This document shows positions 26,688 to 35,376 of a stretch of 64,000 bases of DNA, in pieces. Numbering within the stretch: position 1 is the first letter of the stretch; each line of letters opens with the position of its first letter. Both the position numbers and the translations under genes were made by a program. Source of the DNA: Alphaproteobacteria bacterium (GTDB taxonomy: Bacteria; Pseudomonadota; Alphaproteobacteria; CACIAM-22H2). Location: assembly GCA_017308135.1 (NCBI GenBank), contig JAFKFM010000007.1, positions 266,001-330,000 of the forward strand. Reading direction: 5' to 3'. The notes beneath the pieces were generated by a model, which was not told the DNA's origin, did not search any database, and saw only the letters and a list, made by a program, of their open reading frames with translations.

Positions 26688-26717
26688 GATCCGGCGGCCA
26701 TGCATGGCCGCCGGATC
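26688..26717 (-). repeat. 30-bp perfect palindrome between binding-protein and ATPase genes
   Basis: Bases 26688-26702 are the exact reverse complement of 26703-26717. In the minus-strand transcript it forms a strong hairpin 17 bases after the binding-protein stop and just upstream of the ATPase ribosome binding site, with no U-run. A role in message processing or differential expression is likely. Confidence 0.85.
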
Positions 26718-26734
26718 GTCGCTTCGTTCGAAAG

Positions 26735-27769
26735 TTACTGCGCCATCGCCCGGACGAATTGCTGCGTCAGGCGGGCGCGATCGGGCAGAAGCTGGGCCCC
26801 GTCGATCCCGATGAATTTGGAAACATCGGCCGGATCGGGCGCGCCCGCTGCGATCAACGCGGGCGGCACGGTAACGCCGGTGACGACCGGGCTCGCCTTG
26901 AACTGCTCGACGAACATCGCTTGCACGCGTTCGGACAGCAATTCGTTGACGACCTTCTGCGCCATCGTGGGGTTCGGGCTGTTCTTGGCCACGGCCATCG
27001 TCGTGAACTGAAGGATGCCGCCTTCCTTGGGCGTCACGAACTTCAGCGGTGCGCCGCGATCGGCGAGCGAGACGACGAGTTGATGGGCCAGAACGCCGAT
27101 GTCGAAATCGCCCAGCTGCGCGCGTTCGACATGCTTGGCGCCCGACGGATCGACCGTTTCGATGCAGTTCTTGAACTCGACGACCTTGTCGATGCCCTTG
27201 GGAATGTCCGCGGGCTTGCCGCCGCCCAACATCATCAGCGCGTAATAGCTGAACGAGACGCTGGGATGCATGAAGCCGACGCGATTGCACAGCTTGCGAT
27301 CGACCAGGTCCATCCACGAAGTCGGCGGCTGCAATCCGGCCTTCTGGAAATTGGCCGTGTGATAGAACAGGCCGATGCTCTGCATGATGACGCCCACGCC
27401 CGTGCCGTCGCCCATCTTCGCCGGGCCCACGGCCTTGGCGAGGTTGGGGATCAAAGCGGGGTCGAGCTTGGTGAAAATGCCGGCCTGAAGACCCTGGGCG
27501 AAGGTCATTTCCTCGCCCATCACGACGTCGACGTCGGGGCGGTCCTTCGCGGCGATGGCGCGCGTCACGTTATCGGCGGAGCTGCCGGCGGTGAAACGGA
27601 CCTTGACGTTGTTTTCCTTTTCGAACGGCGCCAGCGCCTTTTCGAGGACTTCCTGCCAAAGGCTGCCGAACGAGGCGACGACCACCGTTTGCTGGGCCAT
27701 CGCCGCGTTCGAGAACAGCATGGCCCCGCCCAGTACGGCGGCGCGGCCCAAATTCCCGATTGATTTCAT
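26735..27769 (-). CDS. ABC transporter periplasmic solute-binding protein, PotD/FbpA type
   Basis: A 344-residue extracellular binding protein. The N-terminus MKSIGNLGRAAVLGG leads a Sec signal peptide with cleavage probably after NAAMA. The mature start QQTVVVASFGSLWQEVLEKA, read in two parts, is typical of the PotD-like group that also binds iron or opines. GGGAGGAA precedes the ATG at 27769. It is the first gene of the minus-strand ABC operon, whose promoter should lie in 27770-28111. Confidence 0.93.
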   Translation of the reverse strand: MKSIGNLGRAAVLGGAMLFSNAAMAQQTVVVASFGSLWQEVLEKALAPFEKENNVKVRFTAGSSADNVTRAIAAKDRPDVDVVMGEEMTFAQGLQAGIFTKLDPALIPNLAKAVGPAKMGDGTGVGVIMQSIGLFYHTANFQKAGLQPPTSWMDLVDRKLCNRVGFMHPSVSFSYYALMMLGGGKPADIPKGIDKVVEFKNCIETVDPSGAKHVERAQLGDFDIGVLAHQLVVSLADRGAPLKFVTPKEGGILQFTTMAVAKNSPNPTMAQKVVNELLSERVQAMFVEQFKASPVVTGVTVPPALIAAGAPDPADVSKFIGIDGAQLLPDRARLTQQFVRAMAQ

Positions 27770-27905
27770 CTTTGCGTTCCTCCCGGATCGGCCCTGCGCG
27801 ATCGCGCGAACCATGCGCGACCATATTCCCGGGTATCGACGCCGCAAATGCCGGGGGGACGCAAACCAGTTTTTCGCGCGACGTAAGCGCGAAGCGCATG
27901 CGACG

Positions 27906-27925
27906 GCACGGATTACATTCCGTGC
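27906..27925. promoter_or_regulatory. Palindrome in the divergent ABC/GST-like intergenic region
   Basis: GCACGGA-TTACAT-TCCGTGC is an exact 7-bp-arm inverted repeat with a 6-base centre, about 137 bases upstream of the binding-protein gene. The region 27770-28111 has no other clear feature. It may be a regulator binding site. Confidence 0.4.
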
Positions 27926-28111
27926 AAGGTCGTCCGGCCCGGTAGCGGACGCAAGTGCGAAGAAAACGCGCCGGGAGCGGGGGAGGGTTGCACGGACCGG
28001 AAAGCTGCTTATTCGCCGCCGGGGTGGCTTCCCGGCCCGCCGCCCGGTAGTGATCTCTCCGGCGGCGGGAGTACGGTGTCGCGCCGCCACGTCAGGGAGG
28101 AATCGGACGGG

Positions 28112-28714
28112 ATGCGCCTTTTCGGAAACGCCATGTCGCCCTATGGCCGCAAGGTCCATGTGGTGATTCACGAGCACGGCTTGGCCGACAAGGTCGCGCT
28201 GGTCGACGTCAATCCGCGTCAGAAACCCGAAGCGGTGATCCCCGTTAGCGCATTGGGGAAAATCCCCATTTTGGTGCTCGACGACGGCACGGCGATCAAG
28301 GACAGCCCGGTCATCGCCGAATATCTTGACGCAGAATTCGGCGGCGCCAAGCTGTTGGCGCGCAGCGGCCTCGCGCGCTGGAAAGCTCTGACCCGGATCG
28401 CCGATTGCGACGGAATCATCGAAGCGTCGATCCTGGTGCGCAACGAGCGTTTGCGTCCGGCGGCCCAGCAATCGGCCGATTTCATCGCCTGGAACCTCGA
28501 CAAGGTGAAGCGGACGATGGCGGAGCTGGAATCCCAGGCCGCCGGTCTCGACAAAAACTTCGACCTCGGCACGATCGCGGTCGCCTGCGTGCTCGGTTAT
28601 GTGCCGCGCCGCCTGCCGGAGTTCGAAGGTCTTGCGACGTCCCATCCGGGCCTGAGCGCGTTGCGCCAGCGCCTGCTGCAGCGCCCGTCCATCGCCGCCA
28701 CCGAACCCGCCTGA
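28112..28714 (+). CDS. Glutathione S-transferase family protein
   Basis: A 200-residue GST-like protein. The N-terminal thioredoxin-fold domain (about 1-76) has the SPYGRKV segment with the likely catalytic Ser9, the cis-Pro region GKIPILV and the glutathione-binding KDSPVIAEYL. The helical C-terminal domain follows. The ATG at 28112 is used because GGGAGG lies at 28095-28100; an in-frame GTG at 28076 is the alternative. It is 13 bases ahead of an aldo/keto reductase gene, suggesting joint handling of an electrophile. Confidence 0.88.
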   Translation: MRLFGNAMSPYGRKVHVVIHEHGLADKVALVDVNPRQKPEAVIPVSALGKIPILVLDDGTAIKDSPVIAEYLDAEFGGAKLLARSGLARWKALTRIADCDGIIEASILVRNERLRPAAQQSADFIAWNLDKVKRTMAELESQAAGLDKNFDLGTIAVACVLGYVPRRLPEFEGLATSHPGLSALRQRLLQRPSIAATEPA

Positions 28715-28727
28715 GGATCACGCTTCC

Positions 28728-29681
28728 ATGAATCTACGAAATCTCGGGGCTTCGGGCCTGCGCGTCTCCGCCGTCGGCTTGGGCTGCAACAATTTCGGCG
28801 GGCGAATCGGCCTCGACGCGACGCGCGCGGTGATCGATCGCGCGATCGAACGCGGCATCACTTTGTTCGATACGGCCGACGGTTACGGCAATCGCGGCGG
28901 CTCGGAAACGCTGATGGGCGAAGTGCTGGGTGCACGCCGAAACGCGATCGTGCTGGCCACCAAATTCGGCTGGCCGATGGACGATGTCGGCGTGTTGAAA
29001 GGCGGCTCGCGCCGCTATGTGATGTCGGCGGTCGAAGCGAGTTTACGCCGTCTCAAGACCGATTGGATCGATCTCTACCAATTCCACGTCACCGATAAGC
29101 TGACGCCGATCGAGGAAACCTTACGCGCGCTCGAAGATCTCGTCCGCCAGGGCAAGGTGCGTTACGTCGGCTGGTCGAACACGACCGGCTGGCGCTTGGT
29201 CGATGCGGCGTGGACGGCCAAGAACGCCGGCGTGTCGGAATTCATTTCGGTGCAGGCGGAATACAGCCTGCTCGATCGCCGCGTGGAAAGCGATCTCATC
29301 CCCGCCGCGCAAAGCAAGGGCGTCGGCTTGCTGCCTTTCTATCCGCTCGCTGGCGGTTTGCTGTCGGGCAAGTATTCGCGCAAAGGCCCGATGCCCGAAG
29401 GCGCGCGGCTTTCCAGCACGCCCAAACTCGCCGAGCGCTACATGACCGGCGCCAATTGGGACGCGATCGAAAAGCTGGAGGCGTTCTGCAAGGCGCGCGG
29501 AAAAACGCTGCTCGATCTCGCTTTCGCGTGGCTGCTCGCCCAGCCGATCGTCGGCAGCGTCATCGCCGGGGCCACGAAGCCCGAACAGGTCGATGCCAAC
29601 GCCGCCGCCGCCGCGTGGTCGCTCTCGGCGGCCGAGCTCGCCGAGATCGACAAGATCATCCCGCCGCCGCCAGTTCCATAA
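28728..29681 (+). CDS. Aldo/keto reductase
   Basis: A 317-residue NADPH-dependent aldo/keto reductase of the larger YajO/YccK-like group. The tetrad is Asp48 and Tyr53 in FDTADGYGNRGG, Lys79 in ATKFG and His120 in YQFH. GAGGA precedes the ATG. It is co-transcribed with the GST-like gene. Its last 26 bases overlap the convergent LysR gene. The natural substrate is unknown. Confidence 0.93.
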   Translation: MNLRNLGASGLRVSAVGLGCNNFGGRIGLDATRAVIDRAIERGITLFDTADGYGNRGGSETLMGEVLGARRNAIVLATKFGWPMDDVGVLKGGSRRYVMSAVEASLRRLKTDWIDLYQFHVTDKLTPIEETLRALEDLVRQGKVRYVGWSNTTGWRLVDAAWTAKNAGVSEFISVQAEYSLLDRRVESDLIPAAQSKGVGLLPFYPLAGGLLSGKYSRKGPMPEGARLSSTPKLAERYMTGANWDAIEKLEAFCKARGKTLLDLAFAWLLAQPIVGSVIAGATKPEQVDANAAAAAWSLSAAELAEIDKIIPPPPVP

Positions 29682-30612
29682 CCGGTTCGGCGCGCCGTGC
29701 GGGCTCGCCCAGCCGTTCCTTGAAATGGGCGGCGATATAGTCGACGAAGACGCGCACTTTGCTGGGGATCTGCGTCGCGTGCTGGAACACGGCGTAGATT
29801 CCGTTGTCGAATTCGATATGGCTCGCCTGATAGCCGGGCAAAACGCTGACCAGCCGCCCGGCGGCGATGTCGTCCTTCACCGCCCAATCGGGCATGACCG
29901 AAACGCCCACGCCCGCCAGCGTGGCGCTGAGCAAAGCCGGGCCGTTATCGGATTGCAGCGTGCCCGCGACCGGCACTTCCAGCAGCTTGCCGGCCTTGTC
30001 GATGAAGCGCCACACCGGCCGGCCCAGATTGATCCGGTAGGTCAAGCAGTTGTGGTTCGTCAGGTCGAGCGGCTTTTCGAGCGGCGGGCAGTTCTTCAAG
30101 TAAGACGGTGCCGCGCACACGATGCGATGCGCGCTCGCTAGCTTGCGCGCCACCAGCGACGAATCCTCCAACTTGCCGATGCGGATATCGACATCGACAT
30201 TCTGCGCGATCAAATCGATCGCGTAGTTCGACAGCGTCAGATCGACGCTGATCTCGGGGAAGCGGCGCATGAATTCGGGGAGTGCCGGGGCGATATATTG
30301 ATTGCCGACCAGCATGCGCGAATGGACGCGCAGCGTGCCGCGCGGATTGGCCTGCAATCGCGCGACGCTGTCGTTGGCTTCTTGGATTTGATGCAGGATC
30401 TGATCGATCCGGCCGTAATAGAACTCGCCCGCTTCGGTGAGGTTGAGCTTACGGCTGGTGCGGTTCAGCAGCCTTCCGCCGACATCCTCCTCCAGCGAAT
30501 GGATGATGCGCGAAACGGTCGCGGGCGACACGCCGCAACGCCGTGCGGCGGCGGAAAGACTGCCCAATTGGACGACGTTCACGAACAACTCGGCGGCGCG
30601 CAGCCATTCCAT
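29656..30612 (-). CDS. LysR family transcriptional regulator
   Basis: A 318-residue LysR-type regulator. The N-terminal winged helix (about 1-60) reads MEWLRAAELFVNVVQLGSLS, in parts, with ARRCGVSPATVSRIIHSLEE as the recognition region. The rest is a periplasmic-binding-protein-like effector domain. The ATG at 30612 follows AGGAGGA. It diverges from the hotdog dehydratase/CoA-transferase operon at 30870, its most likely target, and overlaps the convergent aldo/keto reductase by 26 bases. The effector is probably a substrate or intermediate of that operon. Confidence 0.93.
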   Translation of the reverse strand: MEWLRAAELFVNVVQLGSLSAAARRCGVSPATVSRIIHSLEEDVGGRLLNRTSRKLNLTEAGEFYYGRIDQILHQIQEANDSVARLQANPRGTLRVHSRMLVGNQYIAPALPEFMRRFPEISVDLTLSNYAIDLIAQNVDVDIRIGKLEDSSLVARKLASAHRIVCAAPSYLKNCPPLEKPLDLTNHNCLTYRINLGRPVWRFIDKAGKLLEVPVAGTLQSDNGPALLSATLAGVGVSVMPDWAVKDDIAAGRLVSVLPGYQASHIEFDNGIYAVFQHATQIPSKVRVFVDYIAAHFKERLGEPARRAEPVMELAAAG

Positions 30613-30869
30613 CGCTTCCTCCTGATCTTTTCCTCTGTTGCAACGAAGGCTAGCGATCCGGCCACGAAGCGGCAAGGGATTGAAATACCGAATCGTCCGC
30701 GTTCCGCGCCGCGGCGCCGTTGGCGGCGTTCCGGAAACGCGTTGAACTCGAAAGCCTTACGGATCGTTTGCGGGCGGTGAAAAGTTCCTAATCGCCGGTT
30801 ACGGCTTATCCCGAAGGCCCCGTCTTGTTATTTCGCGATTGAGGCAACACGAACGGGAGGGGATGCGTT

Positions 30870-31310
30870 TTGGCGATCGGCGGTTATGTCTGCGACTTGG
30901 AAGTCGGCGATCGGATCGGTCCGGTCGAGTACACGATGAGCGCGTTCGTCGTGCGCGAATATTCCCACGCCAACGAGCTGCATCACGATTTCCTGCAAGG
31001 CATCGACGATCCGCTGGCGCCGCCCACGCTGATCCATCTCGACAAGCTGCGCCTCTATCGCCACGGCTGCCCGAAGGGCACGGGGCCGAGTGCGCGCATC
31101 CATTACGAATACGACGCAACGGTCCATGGTGAAGTGCGCGTGGGCGACAAGCTCAGCGTTTCGGGCGTGGTCAGCGAACGCTACGAGCGGCGCGGGCGCG
31201 AATACGTGGTGATGGAGATGGAATTGCGCCGCGCGACGGATAACGCGCTGCTGATCGCCTATCGCGACACGTCGATCCTGGCCTACGCGCAGAAATCGGA
31301 GAAGAAGTGA
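30870..31310 (+). CDS. Hotdog-fold acyl dehydratase (MaoC N-terminal/FAS1-like)
   Basis: A 146-residue single hotdog domain resembling the FAS1-like dehydratase family that hydrates or dehydrates acyl-CoA or acyl-ACP esters. The segment NELHHDFLQGIDDPLAPP, in parts, holds the helix-entry region. The start is taken as TTG at 30870 because GGGAGGGG at 30855-30862 lies 7 bases before it; the ATG at 30863 is in another frame. The gene joins the next hotdog gene through a TGATG overlap, so the two probably form a heteromeric enzyme. Confidence 0.8.
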   Translation: MAIGGYVCDLEVGDRIGPVEYTMSAFVVREYSHANELHHDFLQGIDDPLAPPTLIHLDKLRLYRHGCPKGTGPSARIHYEYDATVHGEVRVGDKLSVSGVVSERYERRGREYVVMEMELRRATDNALLIAYRDTSILAYAQKSEKK

Positions 31311-31774
31311 TGAGCGGCGCTTCCATCGTCGACCTCAAGATCGGCGCCGAATTGCGCTCCGCCCCGCGGCCGATGACGCGCGAGCGCATGCGCCGCTACG
31401 TCGACGCGCAGCCGACCGTCGCGATCGACGACGGCCGCATCCATACCCAGCCGCCGACGATCCACGACGACGACGCCTATGCGAAGAAGCAGGGCCTGCC
31501 CGGCATCATCGCCGACGGCATGGTGTCGACGAACTGGATCCAAGGTTTGCTGTTCGACGTGTTCGGCCGCGCGCTCGCCCGCAAGGGCCGCCTGCGCACG
31601 AAATACATCGCGCCGATCTACGAGGATCAGATCGTCATCTGCGTCGCCAAGGTCACGGCCAAGGCGCGCAACGAGGCGGGCGAGACGGCCTATCAGTTCG
31701 ACGTGTGGTGCGAAGACGATACAGGCAAAAAGCTGACCGTCGGCGAAGCGCTCGTCTACGCGCCGGCAGCGTGA
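31310..31774 (+). CDS. MaoC-like hotdog dehydratase subunit
   Basis: A 154-residue hotdog protein. The hotdog helix region IHDDDAYAKKQGLPGIIADG (read in parts, about residues 48-67) matches the D...A...G...I..G pattern of MaoC-like hydratases, though the classic R-hydratase D-x-N-P-x-H motif is not clear. It starts at the TGATG overlap with the previous hotdog gene. CaiB follows 15 bases later, so the module appears to activate an acid with CoA and then hydrate it. Confidence 0.8.
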   Translation: MSGASIVDLKIGAELRSAPRPMTRERMRRYVDAQPTVAIDDGRIHTQPPTIHDDDAYAKKQGLPGIIADGMVSTNWIQGLLFDVFGRALARKGRLRTKYIAPIYEDQIVICVAKVTAKARNEAGETAYQFDVWCEDDTGKKLTVGEALVYAPAA

Positions 31775-31789
31775 AGCGACAATATCGGG

Positions 31790-33031
31790 GTGAATGACGT
31801 GGTCGGCGCACTCGACGGTATCAAGGTTCTGGATTTCTCGCGGGTCTTCGCAGGCCCTGCGGCGGCGCAGATTTTCGGCGATTTGGGCGCCGACGTGATC
31901 AAGATCGAAACGCCGATCGGCGGCGACGAAGCCCGCCATCTGGGTTTGACCGAAGGCACCGATCCGCGTTTGGGCGTGAGCGCGTCGTTTCTGGCGCTGA
32001 ATCGCAACAAGCGCAGCATCGCGCTGGATCTGCAAACGCCTGCGGGCCGCGACGTGGCGTGCCGTCTGATCGAGAAGTCGGACGTGCTGCTCCATAATTT
32101 CCGCCCCGGCGCCATGACGAAATGGCGCATGGATTATCCGGCGATGAGTGCCCGCAATCCGCGCCTGGTTTATGGCGAGTTCTTCGCCTATGGCCCGACC
32201 GGTCCGTTGCGCGATTTCGGCGCCAACGATTTGGCCCTGCAGGCGCATAGCGGGTTGATGAGTCTGACGGGCGAACCCGACCGTCCGCCGGTGCGCGTGG
32301 GCAGCGCCATCATCGATCTGCACGGCTCGCTCGCGATGGTCAGCGCCGTGCTGGCGGCGCTGCTCAGCCGCGAACGCACCGGCAAGGGGCAGCGCGTCGA
32401 AGCCTCGCTGCTGCTCAGCTCCGCGCATCTGGTCAATTATTTTTATTCCGAATATTGGATCGACGGCGTCGTGCGCAAGGCGATGGGCACGGCGAATCAT
32501 CTGAGCGTGCCCAATCAGGTTTTCCCGACCGCCGACGGCAATGTCGTTATCATCGCGCCGAGCGACGCGATGTGGGATCGCTGCGCACGCGCCCTCGATG
32601 CGGGCCTGCTCGACCGGCCCGAATACAAAACCGTGCGCGATCGCCAGACGCGCCGCGCCGAAGTGATCGAGGCGATCTCCTCCGTCACGCGGCGTTTGCC
32701 GAGCCACGAGATCGTCGCGCGCCTGGGCGCCGTAAAGGTCAACGTCGCCAAGCTCAATAATATCGGCGAAGCGGCCGAGCACGAGCAGCTTCAAGCCGCG
32801 GGCGGCGTGGCGTCGTTCGAGTTCGGCGGCGAGACCGTGAAGGCGGTGTCGAGCCCGTTCCGCCTCGAAGGCACGCCCACGCAGGTCTACCGTGCGCCCC
32901 CGCAACTCGACGAACATCGTGACGAAGTGCTCGCCGATTTCGGCTATGGCGGCGACGAGATCGCGAAGCTCGCGGCCAACGGCGCTTTCGGCGCGCCGGC
33001 GCCCGCGCGCAAGACCGGGACGAAAGCCTAG
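31790..33031 (+). CDS. CaiB/BaiF family (class III) CoA-transferase
   Basis: A 413-residue class III CoA-transferase with GDLGADVIKIETP, NRNKRSIALDL and the likely catalytic Asp176 in SAIIDLHGS. The start is GTG at 31790, with a weak upstream Shine-Dalgarno; another GTG three codons later is possible. Clustering with two hotdog dehydratases recalls mesaconate/itaconate or other dicarboxylate CoA routes, but that is inference. It converges on the amidohydrolase gene with 9 bases between the stops. Confidence 0.92.
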   Translation: MNDVVGALDGIKVLDFSRVFAGPAAAQIFGDLGADVIKIETPIGGDEARHLGLTEGTDPRLGVSASFLALNRNKRSIALDLQTPAGRDVACRLIEKSDVLLHNFRPGAMTKWRMDYPAMSARNPRLVYGEFFAYGPTGPLRDFGANDLALQAHSGLMSLTGEPDRPPVRVGSAIIDLHGSLAMVSAVLAALLSRERTGKGQRVEASLLLSSAHLVNYFYSEYWIDGVVRKAMGTANHLSVPNQVFPTADGNVVIIAPSDAMWDRCARALDAGLLDRPEYKTVRDRQTRRAEVIEAISSVTRRLPSHEIVARLGAVKVNVAKLNNIGEAAEHEQLQAAGGVASFEFGGETVKAVSSPFRLEGTPTQVYRAPPQLDEHRDEVLADFGYGGDEIAKLAANGAFGAPAPARKTGTKA

Positions 33032-33040
33032 GCGGCGGTA

Positions 33041-34465
33041 CTACACATCTAACAACGCGCGCAGTTGCGGGTCGAAAACGCGATGCGCTTCGCGCGCGAT
33101 GGCAAGCTCGGCCGCGCAGCGTTCGCGGAATTCGGCGGCCGCGTCGATGAGATCGCGGCGTATCGCCGCTTCGTCGAAGGCCAGAACCTTGCCGTCGCGA
33201 TAGACCCAAGCACCGCCGACCATCGTGGCGCGCACCGACGCGGGCCCGCAATGGCGGACCAGCGTTTCGACGCATGGTGGTTCGGTCGAGGTGGTGCCGG
33301 ACATGTCGACCAGGACGAGATCGGCGATGCGACCCGTTTCGATCTTGCCGATCTCGCCGCCAAGCCCCATCGCGGCGGCACCGCCTGTCGTTGCCATCGC
33401 GAAAGCGGTTTCCGCGTCGAGCCACGATTCCCAGTCGGTGCCCACACGGCCGATCATCGTTGCCAAGCGCATCAATTCGAACGGGTCGGCGGAGCCGCCG
33501 GTATTGGCGGAATCGCTGCCGAGCGCCATTCGCACGCCGCGCTGGCGCAGATCGGACGCGGGCAGAATGCCGGAGGCGAGCATCAGATTGCTGGCGGGAT
33601 TATGGACGACCGTGACGCCGCGCGCGGCCAACAGATCGCGTTCCTTGGGCGTGAGCCACACGCCATGCGCGACGGCCAAGCGATCGTCGAGAAGCCCACG
33701 TCGATCCATCTCGACGACGATGCCGTCGGGCCAGTGCCGCGCGCAGGCGATCGCTTGCGCGCGGGTTTCCAGCAAATGCGTATGGCTGCCGAAGCCGTGC
33801 CGCTCGCGCAATCGCGCCCAGAGATCGAGCAGGCCGGGCGAGCAGCGCTGCGGCGCGTTGGGGCCGAGCAACACGCGCACGCGGCCGGCGCCATTCGCGG
33901 CGGCAAGCTGCGCGAAAACATCGACGACCAGATCGGCTTGCGGAAATCCGAGTCCTTCGACGCCCGCGCGCAAGGCGGCGGGTAGTTCGAAGCCGAGCAA
34001 ATCGTGGTCGTGCGTGTCGTGGAAAAACGGCGCGAAAGCCACGCGCATGCCGCTTTCGACATGCGCCGCGAAGGAGGCGGGGCCGCGCCGTACCGGCGGC
34101 GAATGGTCGATCACGCCGGTCACGCCATGGCGCAGCATTTCCGCGGCACCCGTCAGGATCGCGAGGCGCAGCAGTTTCTCGTCGATATTGCGGCCATAGG
34201 CGACGGTGTAAAGTGCCCACAGCTCCAGCGGCAGCGCGTTCTGCGTGCCGCGCAACGCGTTCGCATAGGAATGGTGATGCGCGTTGACGAAGCCGGGAAT
34301 GAGCGCGAGGCCGTTCGCATCCGTCGCCGTTGCGGCGCGAGCCTTCAGCGCTTGCGCGTCGCCGCCAAAGCCGATCGCGGCGATGCGGCCCTTCTCGATC
34401 AAAACGGCGCCGCGCCGGAACGCGGCGTCGATCAGGATATCGGCATTGGCGATGCACAGGCTCAT
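33041..34465 (-). CDS. Metal-dependent amidohydrolase (TrzN/ATZ-like)
   Basis: A 474-residue amidohydrolase of the subtype III group that includes chlorohydrolases, guanine and cytosine deaminases. Metal and catalytic residues are present: His63 and His65 in NAHHHS, His228/His230 in GSHTHLLE, Glu233, His267 and Asp318 in LGSDSANTGG. It should hydrolyse a C-N or similar bond on a ring or amide. The ATG at 34465 overlaps the LysR stop in an ATGA junction, so it belongs to the long operon that begins at 41636. The substrate is unknown. Confidence 0.92.
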   Translation of the reverse strand: MSLCIANADILIDAAFRRGAVLIEKGRIAAIGFGGDAQALKARAATATDANGLALIPGFVNAHHHSYANALRGTQNALPLELWALYTVAYGRNIDEKLLRLAILTGAAEMLRHGVTGVIDHSPPVRRGPASFAAHVESGMRVAFAPFFHDTHDHDLLGFELPAALRAGVEGLGFPQADLVVDVFAQLAAANGAGRVRVLLGPNAPQRCSPGLLDLWARLRERHGFGSHTHLLETRAQAIACARHWPDGIVVEMDRRGLLDDRLAVAHGVWLTPKERDLLAARGVTVVHNPASNLMLASGILPASDLRQRGVRMALGSDSANTGGSADPFELMRLATMIGRVGTDWESWLDAETAFAMATTGGAAAMGLGGEIGKIETGRIADLVLVDMSGTTSTEPPCVETLVRHCGPASVRATMVGGAWVYRDGKVLAFDEAAIRRDLIDAAAEFRERCAAELAIAREAHRVFDPQLRALLDV

Positions 34466-35367
34466 GGCGTGCTTTCCAGGCGCTTGAGCTCGTCGATCAA
34501 ACGCTCGGCCAGCGATTGCGCGACCGAGGGCAGTTTGCGCGCTTCGGGCACGATCAGGCCGAGCTTCAGCGTGTTGATGCGGCGCGACGCGAAGGGCCGC
34601 CACGCCAGCTCGCCATCGGCGATCTCGCGCAGGAAGCCGAAGCGCGTGAAAAAGGCGATGCCCCAGCCTTCGCGGATCACGTGTTTGAACACGGGGATCG
34701 CGTTGGAGATCAGCGTGGGTTCCAAACCGTCGCGGAACGCCGCGAAATTCGGATCGATGTCGGCACTTTTCGGCAGCGGGCCTTGCTGGCCCAGGAAGGG
34801 GAAGCCGCGCGCCTCGTCGAAGCGCACCGCGCGTTTGCGGGCGAGCGGATGCCCCGCGGCCATGATCACGCCGATGGGGGCCGCGAAGGACGCGACGAAT
34901 TTTGTGCCCGCCGGCGGGTCGGAGACGAAGGTGAGGCCGAGATCGGCGCGGCCGGCCGCGACGTCGCCCGGGATGCGCGCGGGCTCGACCGCCAGCATGG
35001 TGAAATTGACCGCCGGGAAATCGGCGCGGAAACGGCCCAGCGCCTGGGGCAGGAATTCGACCAGCAACGAGTCGACGGCGGCGATGGTCACATGGCCGGT
35101 CTTCACGCCGCTGAGGTCGTCGATCTCCGCGCGCACGCGGTCGAAATCGGCGAGCGTGCCGGAAACATGCTGGAGCAGGATTTCGCCCGCGCGGTTCAAG
35201 CGCATGCGACCGGGCAATCGGTCGAAGACCGGCACGCCCAGTTCGGCTTCGAGCTTCAAAAGCTGGCGGTCAACGGCGCTGGGCGCCACATGCAACGCGC
35301 TTGCGGCGCGGCGGATCGAGCCGTGGCGCGCGATTTCGCGGAAATATCGAAGGACGGCCGCATGCAT
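34462..35367 (-). CDS. LysR family transcriptional regulator, embedded in an operon
   Basis: A 301-residue LysR regulator with the helix-turn-helix in RRAASALHVAPSAVDRQLLK (read in parts, about 19-38) and a C-terminal effector domain. Unusually for a LysR gene it is co-directional with and inside a catabolic operon: it starts 9 bases after the ferredoxin stop and overlaps the amidohydrolase start by 4 bases. It may regulate this operon from within, giving feedback. Confidence 0.93.
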   Translation of the reverse strand: MHAAVLRYFREIARHGSIRRAASALHVAPSAVDRQLLKLEAELGVPVFDRLPGRMRLNRAGEILLQHVSGTLADFDRVRAEIDDLSGVKTGHVTIAAVDSLLVEFLPQALGRFRADFPAVNFTMLAVEPARIPGDVAAGRADLGLTFVSDPPAGTKFVASFAAPIGVIMAAGHPLARKRAVRFDEARGFPFLGQQGPLPKSADIDPNFAAFRDGLEPTLISNAIPVFKHVIREGWGIAFFTRFGFLREIADGELAWRPFASRRINTLKLGLIVPEARKLPSVAQSLAERLIDELKRLESTP

Positions 35368-35376
35368 CGCGCGATG

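Noticed and set aside
30863..31132. ATG at 30863 as the start of a gene in another frame
   Set aside because: That frame ends early and lacks hotdog similarity, whereas TTG at 30870 opens the full dehydratase with a well-placed ribosome site.
30870..31774. A single double-hotdog gene broken by a frameshift
   Set aside because: Each half is a complete single hotdog, and the TGATG junction is the normal translational coupling seen elsewhere in the window.
31283..32917. A 544-codon minus-strand frame opposite the CoA-transferase and hotdog genes
   Set aside because: The plus strand has clear CaiB and hotdog motifs with coupled starts; the minus frame has none.
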